A model generated the notes under the pieces. The model made no database searches, was not told where the DNA came from, and saw only the letters and a program-made list of their open reading frames with translations. The translations under genes and the position numbers were made by a program. From JBFLXR01 sp040757065 (GTDB taxonomy: Bacteria > Pseudomonadota > Gammaproteobacteria > Burkholderiales > Gallionellaceae), in the NCBI GenBank assembly GCA_040757065.1, contig JBFLXR010000010.1, positions 1-64,000 of the forward strand: a DNA stretch of 64,000 nt. The letters are read 5' to 3'. Below are positions 18,532 through 26,722 of this stretch, in pieces (position 1 is the first letter of the stretch; each line of letters begins with the position of its first letter).

Positions 18532-19211
18532 ACCGCCGCTTGCCGGGTGTCCGACACGATACGGCCGTCCACCATGTGCAACTGACGGGCGGCACGCCCG
18601 CCGATCTCGGCATCGTGCGTCACCAGTACCAGCGTGACGCCCTGCCCGACCAATTGTTCCAGCAAGGCCATAACCTCGCGCCCGGTGGCACGATCCAGAT
18701 TGCCCGTCGGCTCGTCCGCCAGCAGCACCGAGGGCCGCATAATGGTTGCGCGCGCAATTGCCACCCGCTGGCGCTGCCCGCCGGAAAGCTGATCCGGGCG
18801 ATGATCGGCGCGGTCGGACAAGCCGTAACTGTTCAGCAGCGCATCCACTCTTGCTTTGCGTTCCTCGGGCGAAATTCCGGCCAGTATCATCGGCAACTCG
18901 ATGTTCGTGGCAGCCGTCAGACGCGGCACCAAGTGAAAAGACTGGAACACAAACCCGATTTTTTCGCGCCGCACGCGAGCCTGCTGCTCGTCGTCCAGTG
19001 TGGTGACGTCTCGCCCGTCAAGCCGGTAGGTTCCCGAGCTCGGACGATCGAGCAAACCGATCATATTCAGCAGCGTGGACTTACCGGAGCCAGATGGCCC
19101 CATGATGGAAACGTATTCACTGTCGGCCAGCGTCAGATCCAGTTCGCGTAGCGCACCGACCTCTTGTCCGCCCACATTAAAAATGCGGTTGACGCCGGAT
19201 AGCTCGATCAT
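18528..19211 (-). CDS. MacB/LolD-like ABC transporter ATP-binding protein
   Basis: A 227-residue ATPase with Walker A GPSGSGKSTLLNM, Q-loop FVFQSFHLVP, signature LSGGQRQRVAIARA and Walker B VLLADEPTGNLD. The start at 19211 is fixed by an ATGA overlap with the adaptor gene. The open frame extends far upstream, but only as antisense-like low-complexity sequence. It energises the two permeases downstream. Confidence 0.95.
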   Translation of the reverse strand: MIELSGVNRIFNVGGQEVGALRELDLTLADSEYVSIMGPSGSGKSTLLNMIGLLDRPSSGTYRLDGRDVTTLDDEQQARVRREKIGFVFQSFHLVPRLTAATNIELPMILAGISPEERKARVDALLNSYGLSDRADHRPDQLSGGQRQRVAIARATIMRPSVLLADEPTGNLDRATGREVMALLEQLVGQGVTLVLVTHDAEIGGRAARQLHMVDGRIVSDTRQAAV

Positions 19212-20383
19212 TTCGCCGCCGCACCGCTTTCCGGTCGCGCCTTGACTCCGGCTTTCACACCCGCACGATCCAGCGACAACACCACTTGTTCGCCTTCCTT
19301 CAGGCCGGAAACCACCTCGGTATATTCCCAGTTCGACAGGCCGGTCGATACGGTACGCTCCTCCAGCATTCCGTCCTGCGCACGGTAAACCAGCACGCGT
19401 TTGCCCTCCAGCAAGGCCTGACTGGGCACACGAAGCACCGACTTGCGCGCGGTATGCACGATTTCCACATCGGCACTGTAGCCGACCAGCAATTGCCCGG
19501 ACTCCGGCGGCGTATCGAACGACACCTCGACCTCGACAGTACGCGCCTGTTTTTCCAGTTCCAGTACATAAGGTGCAATACGCTTTACCTTGCCCGGAAA
19601 GTGCTGCATTTTCACTGCATCCAGCGTAATTCTCGTGACTTGACCGATTTTGACCGAGGCGGCATCCACTTCGTCGATCGGCGCGCTCACATACAAACAA
19701 CCATCGTCGATCAAATCGATGGCAGGCAAAGTCGGAATCCCAGGCGGCGAAGGTGTCGCGAACTCCCCCTCTTCGCCGCTGATGTCGGCCACAATGCCGT
19801 CGAACGGCGCGCGCAGCACCATGCGTTTCAGCCCGGCACGCGCCAAATCGATGCGCGACTGCGCTTGCTTGATGTCATTGCGCGTCGCTTCGCAGGAAGC
19901 CTGCCTAGCCTTTGCTTCGTTGCGGGAGCGCTCCAGCTGCTGTGCGGAGATAAACCCCTTTTCACGCAATCCTTCCGACCGTTCGGCATCGTGCCGGGCC
20001 GTTTCCGCCAAGGTACATACCTCATCTACACGCGCTTGCGCACTGGTCAATTGCTGGTGCGACAAACGCTCCTGCGCACGCAAATCTTCGCTCCACAGTT
20101 CGATCAGCGCCTGCCCCTTGGCAACCCGTTCGCCTTTGCGAACTTTCATTTCCGCGATCTGACCGCCCACAGCAGGCGCCAGTTTTGCACGACGGCAAGC
20201 CTTGACCGAACCCGCGCGCGTATTGCTGACTGTCGCTTCGACCGTGCCTTTCTCTGCCTTAGCCAGTGCCACGGCAACCGGTTGCGGCCGGTTGAAATAC
20301 CAGCCGCCCGCCGCCAGCAGCGCCGCGCCCAAACTGACCGGCCAGAACCATTTCGGCATTTTTTTGATATTCAACGCACCCAC
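19208..20383 (-). CDS. MacA-like periplasmic adaptor (membrane fusion) protein
   Basis: A HlyD/MacA-family adaptor, 391 residues. It has an N-terminal membrane anchor (WFWPVSLGAALLAAGG), a lipoyl-like half (GQIAEMKVRKGERVAKGQAL near residue 80), a helical hairpin of about 100 residues, the returning lipoyl half (LRAPFDGIVADISGEEGEFA) and beta-barrel domains. The longest start is GTG at 20383. The AAGGGG ribosome site fits a TTG at 20374 better, so the first few residues are uncertain. It should link the ABC permeases to an outer-membrane exit. Confidence 0.9.
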   Translation of the reverse strand: MGALNIKKMPKWFWPVSLGAALLAAGGWYFNRPQPVAVALAKAEKGTVEATVSNTRAGSVKACRRAKLAPAVGGQIAEMKVRKGERVAKGQALIELWSEDLRAQERLSHQQLTSAQARVDEVCTLAETARHDAERSEGLREKGFISAQQLERSRNEAKARQASCEATRNDIKQAQSRIDLARAGLKRMVLRAPFDGIVADISGEEGEFATPSPPGIPTLPAIDLIDDGCLYVSAPIDEVDAASVKIGQVTRITLDAVKMQHFPGKVKRIAPYVLELEKQARTVEVEVSFDTPPESGQLLVGYSADVEIVHTARKSVLRVPSQALLEGKRVLVYRAQDGMLEERTVSTGLSNWEYTEVVSGLKEGEQVVLSLDRAGVKAGVKARPESGAAAK

Positions 20384-20388
20384 CCCTT

Positions 20389-21240
20389 TTATTCCGCCTC
20401 GACACGCAACAGGATACTCCGTTGTTCGCGCAGACGGCTAGTTCCCCCGCTACCGATCTGGCGGTTTTCTTGCCGATACTGCTGCATGACATCGCCTACC
20501 GGCAGCCATTCGCCCAAACGTCCGCTAATGGTTGTTTTAACTTGCTGAATTTGCGCACTGCCATCCGCTGCATTCGGGTTCAAACGGTCGTTTTGCGCTT
20601 GCACCTCCAGCGTCACCCGCTCCCCTTGCAAACGCGGAACAACATCAAAACCGCTATTCGCTTCGCGGAGCTGTGCTGTTTCAACAATTTGCACCTGCCC
20701 GCCGACTTGAATAGTCTGACGTTGCAATACCGGAACGGCTTGCCCGACTTGAATATGCGCACGACCGCCCTCCACGACGCGCACTGTCTGCACCTTATGG
20801 TCGGTCTCGCGCCCTTGCGCAACATTGCCATTCAGCGTAAAGCGCTCGCCGCCGCGCTCGACCGTCATACCGGCTCCGCTGTTACCGCCTTGCGCGCCGC
20901 CCATACCGATACGCGCATTACCGATCCCGACACTACCCGATGCACCCAGCATCCGTTGAGCGGTTTCGCTATCAACATCTTGTAACACAGTGATTTTCAA
21001 ACGGCGCAGCGGCGTATCCAGCACCGACAACAACTGACGGATTTCCGCAAGATTTTCCGGCGACGTCCGTACAATCAGACGACCATCCATTGCACTGACC
21101 GCCCCGCCTTGTTCCAACATGGGTTGCACGACAGGCAACGCCTCTTCTGCGCTACGGTACCGAAGCGTAAACACCTCCAGCTCCGCGCTAGCAGGCAACG
21201 CCAGCAGCAGTAGAAAAACCCATAATAAACACCGAGTCAT
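20389..21240 (-). CDS. Secretin N-domain-like periplasmic protein
   Basis: A 283-residue protein with a signal peptide (CLLWVFLLLLALPASA) followed by a GspD N1/NolW-like repeat: FTLRYRSAEEALPVVQPML, then GRLIVRTSPENLAEI and LSVLDTPLRRLKITVLQD, about residues 20-95. A Gly-rich link and a beta-rich C-terminal half ending LREQRSILLRVEAE follow. The secretin gate domain is absent, so it cannot form an outer-membrane channel alone by the usual route. It is the first gene of the ABC exporter run, only five bases before the adaptor gene. Its role there is unknown. Confidence 0.7.
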   Translation of the reverse strand: MTRCLLWVFLLLLALPASAELEVFTLRYRSAEEALPVVQPMLEQGGAVSAMDGRLIVRTSPENLAEIRQLLSVLDTPLRRLKITVLQDVDSETAQRMLGASGSVGIGNARIGMGGAQGGNSGAGMTVERGGERFTLNGNVAQGRETDHKVQTVRVVEGGRAHIQVGQAVPVLQRQTIQVGGQVQIVETAQLREANSGFDVVPRLQGERVTLEVQAQNDRLNPNAADGSAQIQQVKTTISGRLGEWLPVGDVMQQYRQENRQIGSGGTSRLREQRSILLRVEAE

Positions 21241-21298
21241 AGGCGAAATTGACAGAAGATTCTTTACAAACACCGCTACTCTACCGTAAATTAAGGAC

Positions 21299-21769
21299 AT
21301 GCGAAAATTTCTCGGTTTGCTCATCTTGCTCGGCTGCGTCGCCTGCTCGACCCCGCGCCATGCACCGCGGCAGGACGCCGTTGCCGATCCGGCCATGAAC
21401 GAGCTGGTGTTTTACGCCATGAGTCTGGCCGAAACCGACTACCGCTATGGCGGCAACACGCCCGATACCGGTTTCGATTGCAGCGGCTTTGTCCGCCATG
21501 TCTTCCGGCAATCGCTCGGACTCACCCTGCCGCGGACTAGTCTCGAAATCAGCCGTACGGGCTATGCTCTCGACTCACAGCCGCTGCGCCCCGGCGATCT
21601 GGTGTTCTACAACACCTCACGTCAGGATTACTCGCATGTCGGCATCTATGTGGGCGACCGTCGCTTCGTTCACGCACCGCGCGTAGGCAGCCGTGTGCGG
21701 GTTGAAAATATGGATCTGCCCTATTGGCAAAACCGCTACAACGGCGCGCGCCGGGTCAGCCCGGGCTAA
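21299..21769 (+). CDS. NlpC/P60-family lipoprotein (peptidoglycan endopeptidase)
   Basis: A 156-residue murein hydrolase of peptidase family C40. The lipoprotein signal has its lipidated cysteine in LGCVAC near residue 16. The catalytic cysteine is in FDCSGFVRHVF and the histidine in DYSHVGIYVGD, followed by FVHAPR. AAGGA precedes the ATG. It is divergent from the ABC run with only 58 bases between, and converges on mltB, sharing the tetranucleotide CTAA as both stops. Confidence 0.9.
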   Translation: MRKFLGLLILLGCVACSTPRHAPRQDAVADPAMNELVFYAMSLAETDYRYGGNTPDTGFDCSGFVRHVFRQSLGLTLPRTSLEISRTGYALDSQPLRPGDLVFYNTSRQDYSHVGIYVGDRRFVHAPRVGSRVRVENMDLPYWQNRYNGARRVSPG

Positions 21770-22731
21770 TCGCGCGCTTCGCGGCGCGCGCGCAACGCCT
21801 CTGACAATTCGTATACGCTCATCGCATAAAACGGACTGTTGTTATAACGCATAATCACTTCGAAATTATTCAAGCCGAACCAGAGATCGTAGCCTTCCGC
21901 ACTGTCAAAGCTGAATAAACGAGCCGTTTGCGCCGCCTGCATCGACTCCTCCGGCGCATAACCGGCCTCTACCCAAGCCTCAAAAGAACGTCCCGTGCCG
22001 TTGTTCCCCACACAACCGGCATTTTCCTCCATGCGGGCGCGCACCGCGACCGGCTCACCGCGTACCCAACCGTATTGCATTAGATAGTGAGCAACACTGC
22101 CGATGGCATCTTCAGGATCATGCAGTAAATCGATTCTTCCATCCTGATTGAAGTCCACAGCAAAACGGCGGTAACTACCCGGCATGAACTGCGGAATCCC
22201 CAGCGCACCAGCATATGAACCCTGCACATCGAGTAGACCGAAGCCCTGCTCGCGGCTCAGCAACAAAAACTGCTCCAATTCGTCGCGAAAGAATTCCGCC
22301 CGTCGCGGATATCCGAACGCCAGCGTCGCCAGCGCATCCAGCGTGCGAAACCGTCCGGTTTGCTGTCCATACAAGGTCTCGACGCCGATCAGCGCGACAA
22401 TAATCTCTTGCGGCACGCCATATTGCTGCTCGGCACGCTGCAAAACATCCGCGTACCGCTGCCAGAATTGCAAGCCGCCACGTATGCGCTTAGTGTTGAT
22501 AAAGGCCGCACGATATTCCGGCCAGGGTTTGCGCGTCGCCGGTCGCTCCATCGCATCGATAATGCTCTGCCGATATTGCGCTTCTTGAAACGCTTGCCCG
22601 AGCCGAGCTTGATCGAAGCCGTGCTTCTCCGCCATTTCGCGCACAAACGCTTCCATGCCAGGCAACTCCAGCGCATGCACCGGAAATGCGGTCAATCCGC
22701 CCAACAACAGAATCAGCCAAATCGGTTTCAT
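21766..22731 (-). CDS. mltB: Lytic murein transglycosylase B
   Basis: Cleaves the glycan strand of peptidoglycan to give anhydro-muropeptides. It has 321 residues with a signal peptide (LILLLGGLTAFPVHA) and an SLT-like fold, with the catalytic glutamate in ALIGVETLYG near residue 117 and the GIPQFMPGSYRRFAVDFNQDG motif near 180. No lipobox cysteine is present, so it is periplasmic rather than lipid-anchored. It pairs tail-to-tail with another wall hydrolase. Confidence 0.9.
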   Translation of the reverse strand: MKPIWLILLLGGLTAFPVHALELPGMEAFVREMAEKHGFDQARLGQAFQEAQYRQSIIDAMERPATRKPWPEYRAAFINTKRIRGGLQFWQRYADVLQRAEQQYGVPQEIIVALIGVETLYGQQTGRFRTLDALATLAFGYPRRAEFFRDELEQFLLLSREQGFGLLDVQGSYAGALGIPQFMPGSYRRFAVDFNQDGRIDLLHDPEDAIGSVAHYLMQYGWVRGEPVAVRARMEENAGCVGNNGTGRSFEAWVEAGYAPEESMQAAQTARLFSFDSAEGYDLWFGLNNFEVIMRYNNSPFYAMSVYELSEALRARREARD

Positions 22732-22811
22732 AGCCTTATTCTACTCGACAGCCGGGCACGGCACTGTTAAATTTCCAACTTGGATACTCAACTACTCTGA
22801 ACACAATCGCC

Positions 22812-23762
22812 ATGGAAAAAACCGCTCAACACCATCGTTTGATTATTCTGGGCTCCGGCCCTGCCGGCTATACCGCCGCCGTCTACGCTGCGCGCGCCAA
22901 TCTGAATCCCGTCCTCATCACCGGCTTGGCACAAGGCGGTCAGCTGATGACTACCACTGAAGTGGACAACTGGCCGGCCGACCCCAACGGCGTGCAAGGT
23001 CCGGAACTGATGCAGCGTTTTCAACAGCATGCAGAACGGTTCCAGACCCAAATGATTTTCGATCACATCCACACCGCTAAACTCCAGCAAAAACCTTTCC
23101 TGCTGGTCGGTGACTCGGGTAGTTACACCTGCGATGCACTGATTATCGCGACCGGCGCATCGGCGCAATATCTCGGCCTGCCTTCTGAAGAAGCCTTTAT
23201 GGGACGCGGGGTCTCCGCCTGTGCCACCTGCGACGGCTTTTTCTATCGCGGCCAAGATGTCGCTGTGGTTGGTGGCGGCAATACCGCCGTGGAAGAGGCA
23301 CTGTATTTGGCGAACATCGCGAAGCACGTAACCCTGATTCATCGTCGCGACACTTTCCGGGCCGAACGCATTATGATCGACCATCTGATGGAACGCGTGA
23401 AAGAAGGCAAAATCACCTTGCAACTGAATCAAGTGCTGGATGAAGTGCTCGGCGATGCCAGCGGTGTCACCGGAGCACGCCTGAAAAACGTGCAGACCGG
23501 CGCAACGCAGGAAATCACGGTCAACGGTGTTTTCATCGCCATCGGACATAAGCCCAATACCGATATTTTCGTCGGACAGCTGGAAATGGAAAACGGTTAT
23601 ATCGTCACACGCGGCGGCCGCAAAGGTTTTGCTACCGCGACCAGCATTTCCGGCGTTTTCGCAGCAGGCGACGTGCAAGACCAGATTTACCGTCAGGCCG
23701 TCACCAGCGCAGCGACCGGCTGCATGGCCGCACTGGATGCCGACCACTATCTGGCTGGCTAA
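22812..23762 (+). CDS. trxB: Thioredoxin reductase
   Basis: Transfers electrons from NADPH through FAD to thioredoxin. At 316 residues it is standard in length. The FAD site is ILGSGPAGYTAAVYAARA, the redox disulphide is ACATCDGFF near residue 138, the NADPH site is VAVVGGGNTAVEEAL, and the final FAD motif is GVFAAGDVQD. It is followed after a few bases by the smr gene on the same strand. Confidence 0.97.
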   Translation: MEKTAQHHRLIILGSGPAGYTAAVYAARANLNPVLITGLAQGGQLMTTTEVDNWPADPNGVQGPELMQRFQQHAERFQTQMIFDHIHTAKLQQKPFLLVGDSGSYTCDALIIATGASAQYLGLPSEEAFMGRGVSACATCDGFFYRGQDVAVVGGGNTAVEEALYLANIAKHVTLIHRRDTFRAERIMIDHLMERVKEGKITLQLNQVLDEVLGDASGVTGARLKNVQTGATQEITVNGVFIAIGHKPNTDIFVGQLEMENGYIVTRGGRKGFATATSISGVFAAGDVQDQIYRQAVTSAATGCMAALDADHYLAG

Positions 23763-23766
23763 TGGT

Positions 23767-24297
23767 ATGAAAAACGAGCCGGGTGTCACGGACGCGGAAC
23801 TTTTCCGCAGCGTCTTGCAAGACGTTATACCACTGACACCCGACAACCGGGCGCACCTCGCCCCGCCACCGAAATATCCGCGCATTTCCAACCAGTTTCA
23901 GTCCGACTTATCCTTGCCGGACACGCTCTCCGACCACGGTGCAGAATCCGCACCTGCCGAATTTTTGCGCAACGGCTTGTCCATGATGGCACTACGCAAA
24001 CTGCGGCGTGGCCAATGGCCGGTAGAAGACGCGCTGGACTTGCACGGCCTGCAAAGTGATGCAGCCCGCCGACTACTGCTGGAGTTTCTACAGCATGCAG
24101 CACAGCGAGGCATGCGCTGCATACGCATCGTGCATGGTAAAGGCCGCAATCCGGACGGAGGCGATGGAATTCTCAAACTCCGCACCCGCCACTGGTTGAC
24201 GCAATGCCCGGAGGTACTGGCATTTTGCGAACCTCCGCCCAATGAGGGCGGCAGCGGTGCAGTCAAAATCTTGCTGAAGAATCTACGAGGCGAGTAA
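23767..24297 (+). CDS. Smr-domain protein
   Basis: A 176-residue protein with a C-terminal Smr domain: the conserved LDLHGLQSDAARRLLLEFL near residue 95 and the HGKGRNPDGGDGILK loop near 133. Smr domains are nucleases or nucleic-acid binders, and stand-alone forms such as SmrB act at collided ribosomes. It starts four bases after trxB and its stop overlaps the kinase start (TAATG), so the three genes are likely co-translated. The partner is not evident from sequence. Confidence 0.88.
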   Translation: MKNEPGVTDAELFRSVLQDVIPLTPDNRAHLAPPPKYPRISNQFQSDLSLPDTLSDHGAESAPAEFLRNGLSMMALRKLRRGQWPVEDALDLHGLQSDAARRLLLEFLQHAAQRGMRCIRIVHGKGRNPDGGDGILKLRTRHWLTQCPEVLAFCEPPPNEGGSGAVKILLKNLRGE

Positions 24298-25541
24298 TGT
24301 ACCTCGGTTTGGACTTCGGCACTTCTGGCGCACGTTCCTGCCTCATTGATGTATCGGGCAAACCCCTCCATCAAGCGCATTACGCTTACCCGGAAAGGGT
24401 CGAGCAAACGCCATTGGCTTGGCGCGAGGCGCTGCTCCACCTCTTGCACGAAGTGCCGCCGGGCTATGCCGCGCAATTGCATGGCATCGCCATCGATGGC
24501 ACCTCCGGCAGCGTCTTGCTATGCGATGATGAACTGAAGCCTGTTTCACCCTGCCTGCTCTACTCCGATCAGCGCGCGATCGCAGAAGCAAATGAGTTAT
24601 CGATGCAGGCACCTGCGGGACACCTTGCTTGCAGTCCGACTTCAGGCCTCGCCAAATTTTTGTGGTTAACCCGGCATTTTAACCATGAGGGTGCAGCCTA
24701 TTTCCTGCATCAGGCCGACTGGCTGGCTGCTTTACTGACCGGACAAGGCGGCATCTGCGATTATCACAATGCGTTGAAGACAGGCTACGACGTCGTTAAT
24801 CTGCGCTGGCCCGATTGGGTAATGGCACTGCCGAATAGCCACCTGCTACCGCAAGTCCGTGTGCCCGGCAATGAAATCGGTTCGCTGAAATCGGGCATTG
24901 CTGAACATTTCGGCTTCAATCCGGCCTGCCGTGTCCATGCCGGCACCACCGACAGTATCGCGGCATTTATTGCTGCGGGCGTCCGCACGCCCGGGCAGGC
25001 CGTGACCTCACTGGGCAGCACCATCGTGCTTAAGCTGCTCTCAGAACGTCCAGTCGAACAAACTGCCTCCGGCATCTATAGCCACCGCTACGGCAAGCTC
25101 TGGCTCGCAGGCGGGGCATCGAATGCAGGCGGTAAAATATTGCGCCATTATTTCAGCGATGAACAACTGTCCACACTCAGCGCACAAATCGACCCACACC
25201 AGCCGAGCGGATTGGACTATTACCCGCTCACCGAGCCAGGCGAGCGCTTCCCGGTTTGCGACCCCGCCTACCCGCCCCGCTTGTCGCCGAAACCGGACGA
25301 CGACGTACGCTTTCTTCACGGCCTGCTGGAAGGCCTGAGCCGAATCGAAGTCGCCGGTTATACCAAGCTTGCCGAACTTGGCGCTACGCCATTACGGGAG
25401 GTTTATACCTGCGGCGGTGGCGCAAACAACCCCGTTTGGCGCACAATACGCACTGAGATGCTCGGCGTACCGATACACCTTCCAGAATACACCGAAGCGG
25501 CCTTCGGCAGTGCCTTGCTCGCTCAACGCGGCGGCCTTTAA
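24297..25541 (+). CDS. FGGY-family carbohydrate kinase (ribulokinase/xylulokinase-like)
   Basis: A 414-residue sugar kinase with the two actin-like domains: the N-terminal phosphate loop LGLDFGTSGARS, GIAIDGTSGSVLL near residue 66, and a C-terminal GGGANNPVWRTIRTEMLG. It is shorter than bacterial XylB or AraB (around 480-560 residues) and resembles the compact D-ribulose-kinase-like group, but the substrate cannot be decided here. It is translationally coupled to smr. No sugar transporter or isomerase is near. Confidence 0.82.
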   Translation: MYLGLDFGTSGARSCLIDVSGKPLHQAHYAYPERVEQTPLAWREALLHLLHEVPPGYAAQLHGIAIDGTSGSVLLCDDELKPVSPCLLYSDQRAIAEANELSMQAPAGHLACSPTSGLAKFLWLTRHFNHEGAAYFLHQADWLAALLTGQGGICDYHNALKTGYDVVNLRWPDWVMALPNSHLLPQVRVPGNEIGSLKSGIAEHFGFNPACRVHAGTTDSIAAFIAAGVRTPGQAVTSLGSTIVLKLLSERPVEQTASGIYSHRYGKLWLAGGASNAGGKILRHYFSDEQLSTLSAQIDPHQPSGLDYYPLTEPGERFPVCDPAYPPRLSPKPDDDVRFLHGLLEGLSRIEVAGYTKLAELGATPLREVYTCGGGANNPVWRTIRTEMLGVPIHLPEYTEAAFGSALLAQRGGL

Positions 25542-25559
25542 CTGAACTCAGGAAACAGC

Positions 25560-25958
25560 ATGCAAACCGACACCCCTCCGCTGAGCCACTATCAGCGCAT
25601 CGGCGGCGAAGAAAAAATTCGCGCACTGGTGAAACGCTTCTACCAATTGATGGATACCCTGCCCGAAGCGCAAGGCATACGCCGTATGCACGAAGAAAAT
25701 TTGGACGAAATCGAAGAAGTGCTGTTCAAATTTCTAACCGGCTGGATGGGCGGCCCGCAACTCTACATTCAGGAACGCGGCCATCCCATGCTGCGGCGGC
25801 GTCATTTGCCTTTCTCTATCGGCGACAGCGAACGCGATCAGTGGATGCAATGCATGAACCAAGCACTCAACGAGATCGTAGAAGATGCGGGCTTGCGGCA
25901 AGAACTATCCGCCGCGTTTCTGAAAGTCGCCGACCACATGCGCAACCGTGCGGGCTAG
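25560..25958 (+). CDS. Group II truncated haemoglobin
   Basis: A 132-residue globin of the trHbII (GlbO/YjbI) type. It has YQRIGGEEKIRALVKRFYQLM at the start, the GWMGGPQLYIQERGHPML segment with the distal-side tryptophan region, and the proximal histidine in RRRHLPFSIG near residue 82. Such proteins bind oxygen, NO or peroxide. It lies 18 bases after the kinase on the same strand and may be its last co-transcribed gene. Confidence 0.92.
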   Translation: MQTDTPPLSHYQRIGGEEKIRALVKRFYQLMDTLPEAQGIRRMHEENLDEIEEVLFKFLTGWMGGPQLYIQERGHPMLRRRHLPFSIGDSERDQWMQCMNQALNEIVEDAGLRQELSAAFLKVADHMRNRAG

Positions 25959-25974
25959 ACCCGCCGTCATCGCC

Positions 25975-26349
25975 CTACTCGACGAAGCTACCGTCCACGT
26001 AGTACCAATGTCCGTCTTCGCAGACAAAACGGCTGATTTCGTGCAACCGATGCGCATGCCCACCGATACGGTAGCGCGCTACAAATTCCACAGTGCCATG
26101 CTCGCCGTCCTGCACATGCCGTTTGACCTGTAAACCCAGCCACCTAGGCTTGGGTGGTGCCTGCATATCCAATTTATCCGGGCGAGTATCGGCATGCCAT
26201 GTAGCCAGCAAATACGGTTCCAGTTCCAACACAAATGCGGTATATCGCGAGCGCATCAATACCTCCGCGCTCGGCGCAGCTTCGCCGTTATGGTAACGCT
26301 GGCAGCACTGCGCATAGGCCTTGCCGCTCCCGCATGGACATTCAGTCAT
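25975..26349 (-). CDS. YchJ-family SEC-C motif protein
   Basis: A 124-residue protein with an N-terminal zinc-binding SEC-C motif (CPCGSGKAYAQCC, residues 4-16) and the UPF0225/YchJ-type NTF2-like body (RSRYTAFVLELEPYLLATW, then EISRFVCEDGHWYYVDG). Its function is unknown. The start overlaps the end of the VOC gene by eight bases, and it ends a minus-strand run (DMT transporter, purT, VOC, this gene). Confidence 0.85.
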   Translation of the reverse strand: MTECPCGSGKAYAQCCQRYHNGEAAPSAEVLMRSRYTAFVLELEPYLLATWHADTRPDKLDMQAPPKPRWLGLQVKRHVQDGEHGTVEFVARYRIGGHAHRLHEISRFVCEDGHWYYVDGSFVE

Positions 26350-26722
26350 CCGTTACCTCGATAAATTCCAGCGCATTATCGTCCGGATCACGGCAAAACA
26401 GGGCAGCACGCCCGGAGCGGCTCCGAGTATAAGCAATCCCGGCTGCTTGCAAGCCCGACTCCAACGCCGCCCAATCCTGCACACCCAACGCGATATGCCG
26501 ATCACGTCCGCCGTGCTCGGGACGCTGCAAACCCTGCTCCGGATTCGGCAAGACCATTAAGTGGATTTGCTGCTGCGCCCCGACCTCGTACCACACACCG
26601 GGAAAGCCCATCTCTGGCCGTGCCGGGTCGGGCCGCAAACCGAGTAGCCCTTCATAAAATGCCCGAGCGCGCGCCAAATCACTCACCAGCACCGTGGCAT
26701 GCAACAACCCGACGACTTTCAT
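26342..26722 (-). CDS. VOC-family (glyoxalase/dioxygenase-fold) protein
   Basis: A 126-residue single-domain vicinal-oxygen-chelate protein with paired beta-alpha-beta-beta-beta modules (LLHATVLVSDLARARAFYEG, and later GRAALFCRDPDDNALEFIEV). Metal ligands are plausible at His8, at a histidine in the centre (DRHIALGV or QIHLMV), and at the Glu near the end. The substrate is unknown. Its ATG overlaps the purT stop by four bases, so it is translated from the same message. Confidence 0.85.
   Translation of the reverse strand: MKVVGLLHATVLVSDLARARAFYEGLLGLRPDPARPEMGFPGVWYEVGAQQQIHLMVLPNPEQGLQRPEHGGRDRHIALGVQDWAALESGLQAAGIAYTRSRSGRAALFCRDPDDNALEFIEVTDD

Noticed and set aside
21241..21298. TTGACA at 21249 as the promoter of the NlpC/P60 gene
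   Set aside because: The nearest -10-like TACTCT is 22 bases away, outside normal spacing.
22788..23891. A 367-residue minus-strand frame over trxB
   Set aside because: Antisense shadow of a strongly conserved gene with all motifs in the plus frame.
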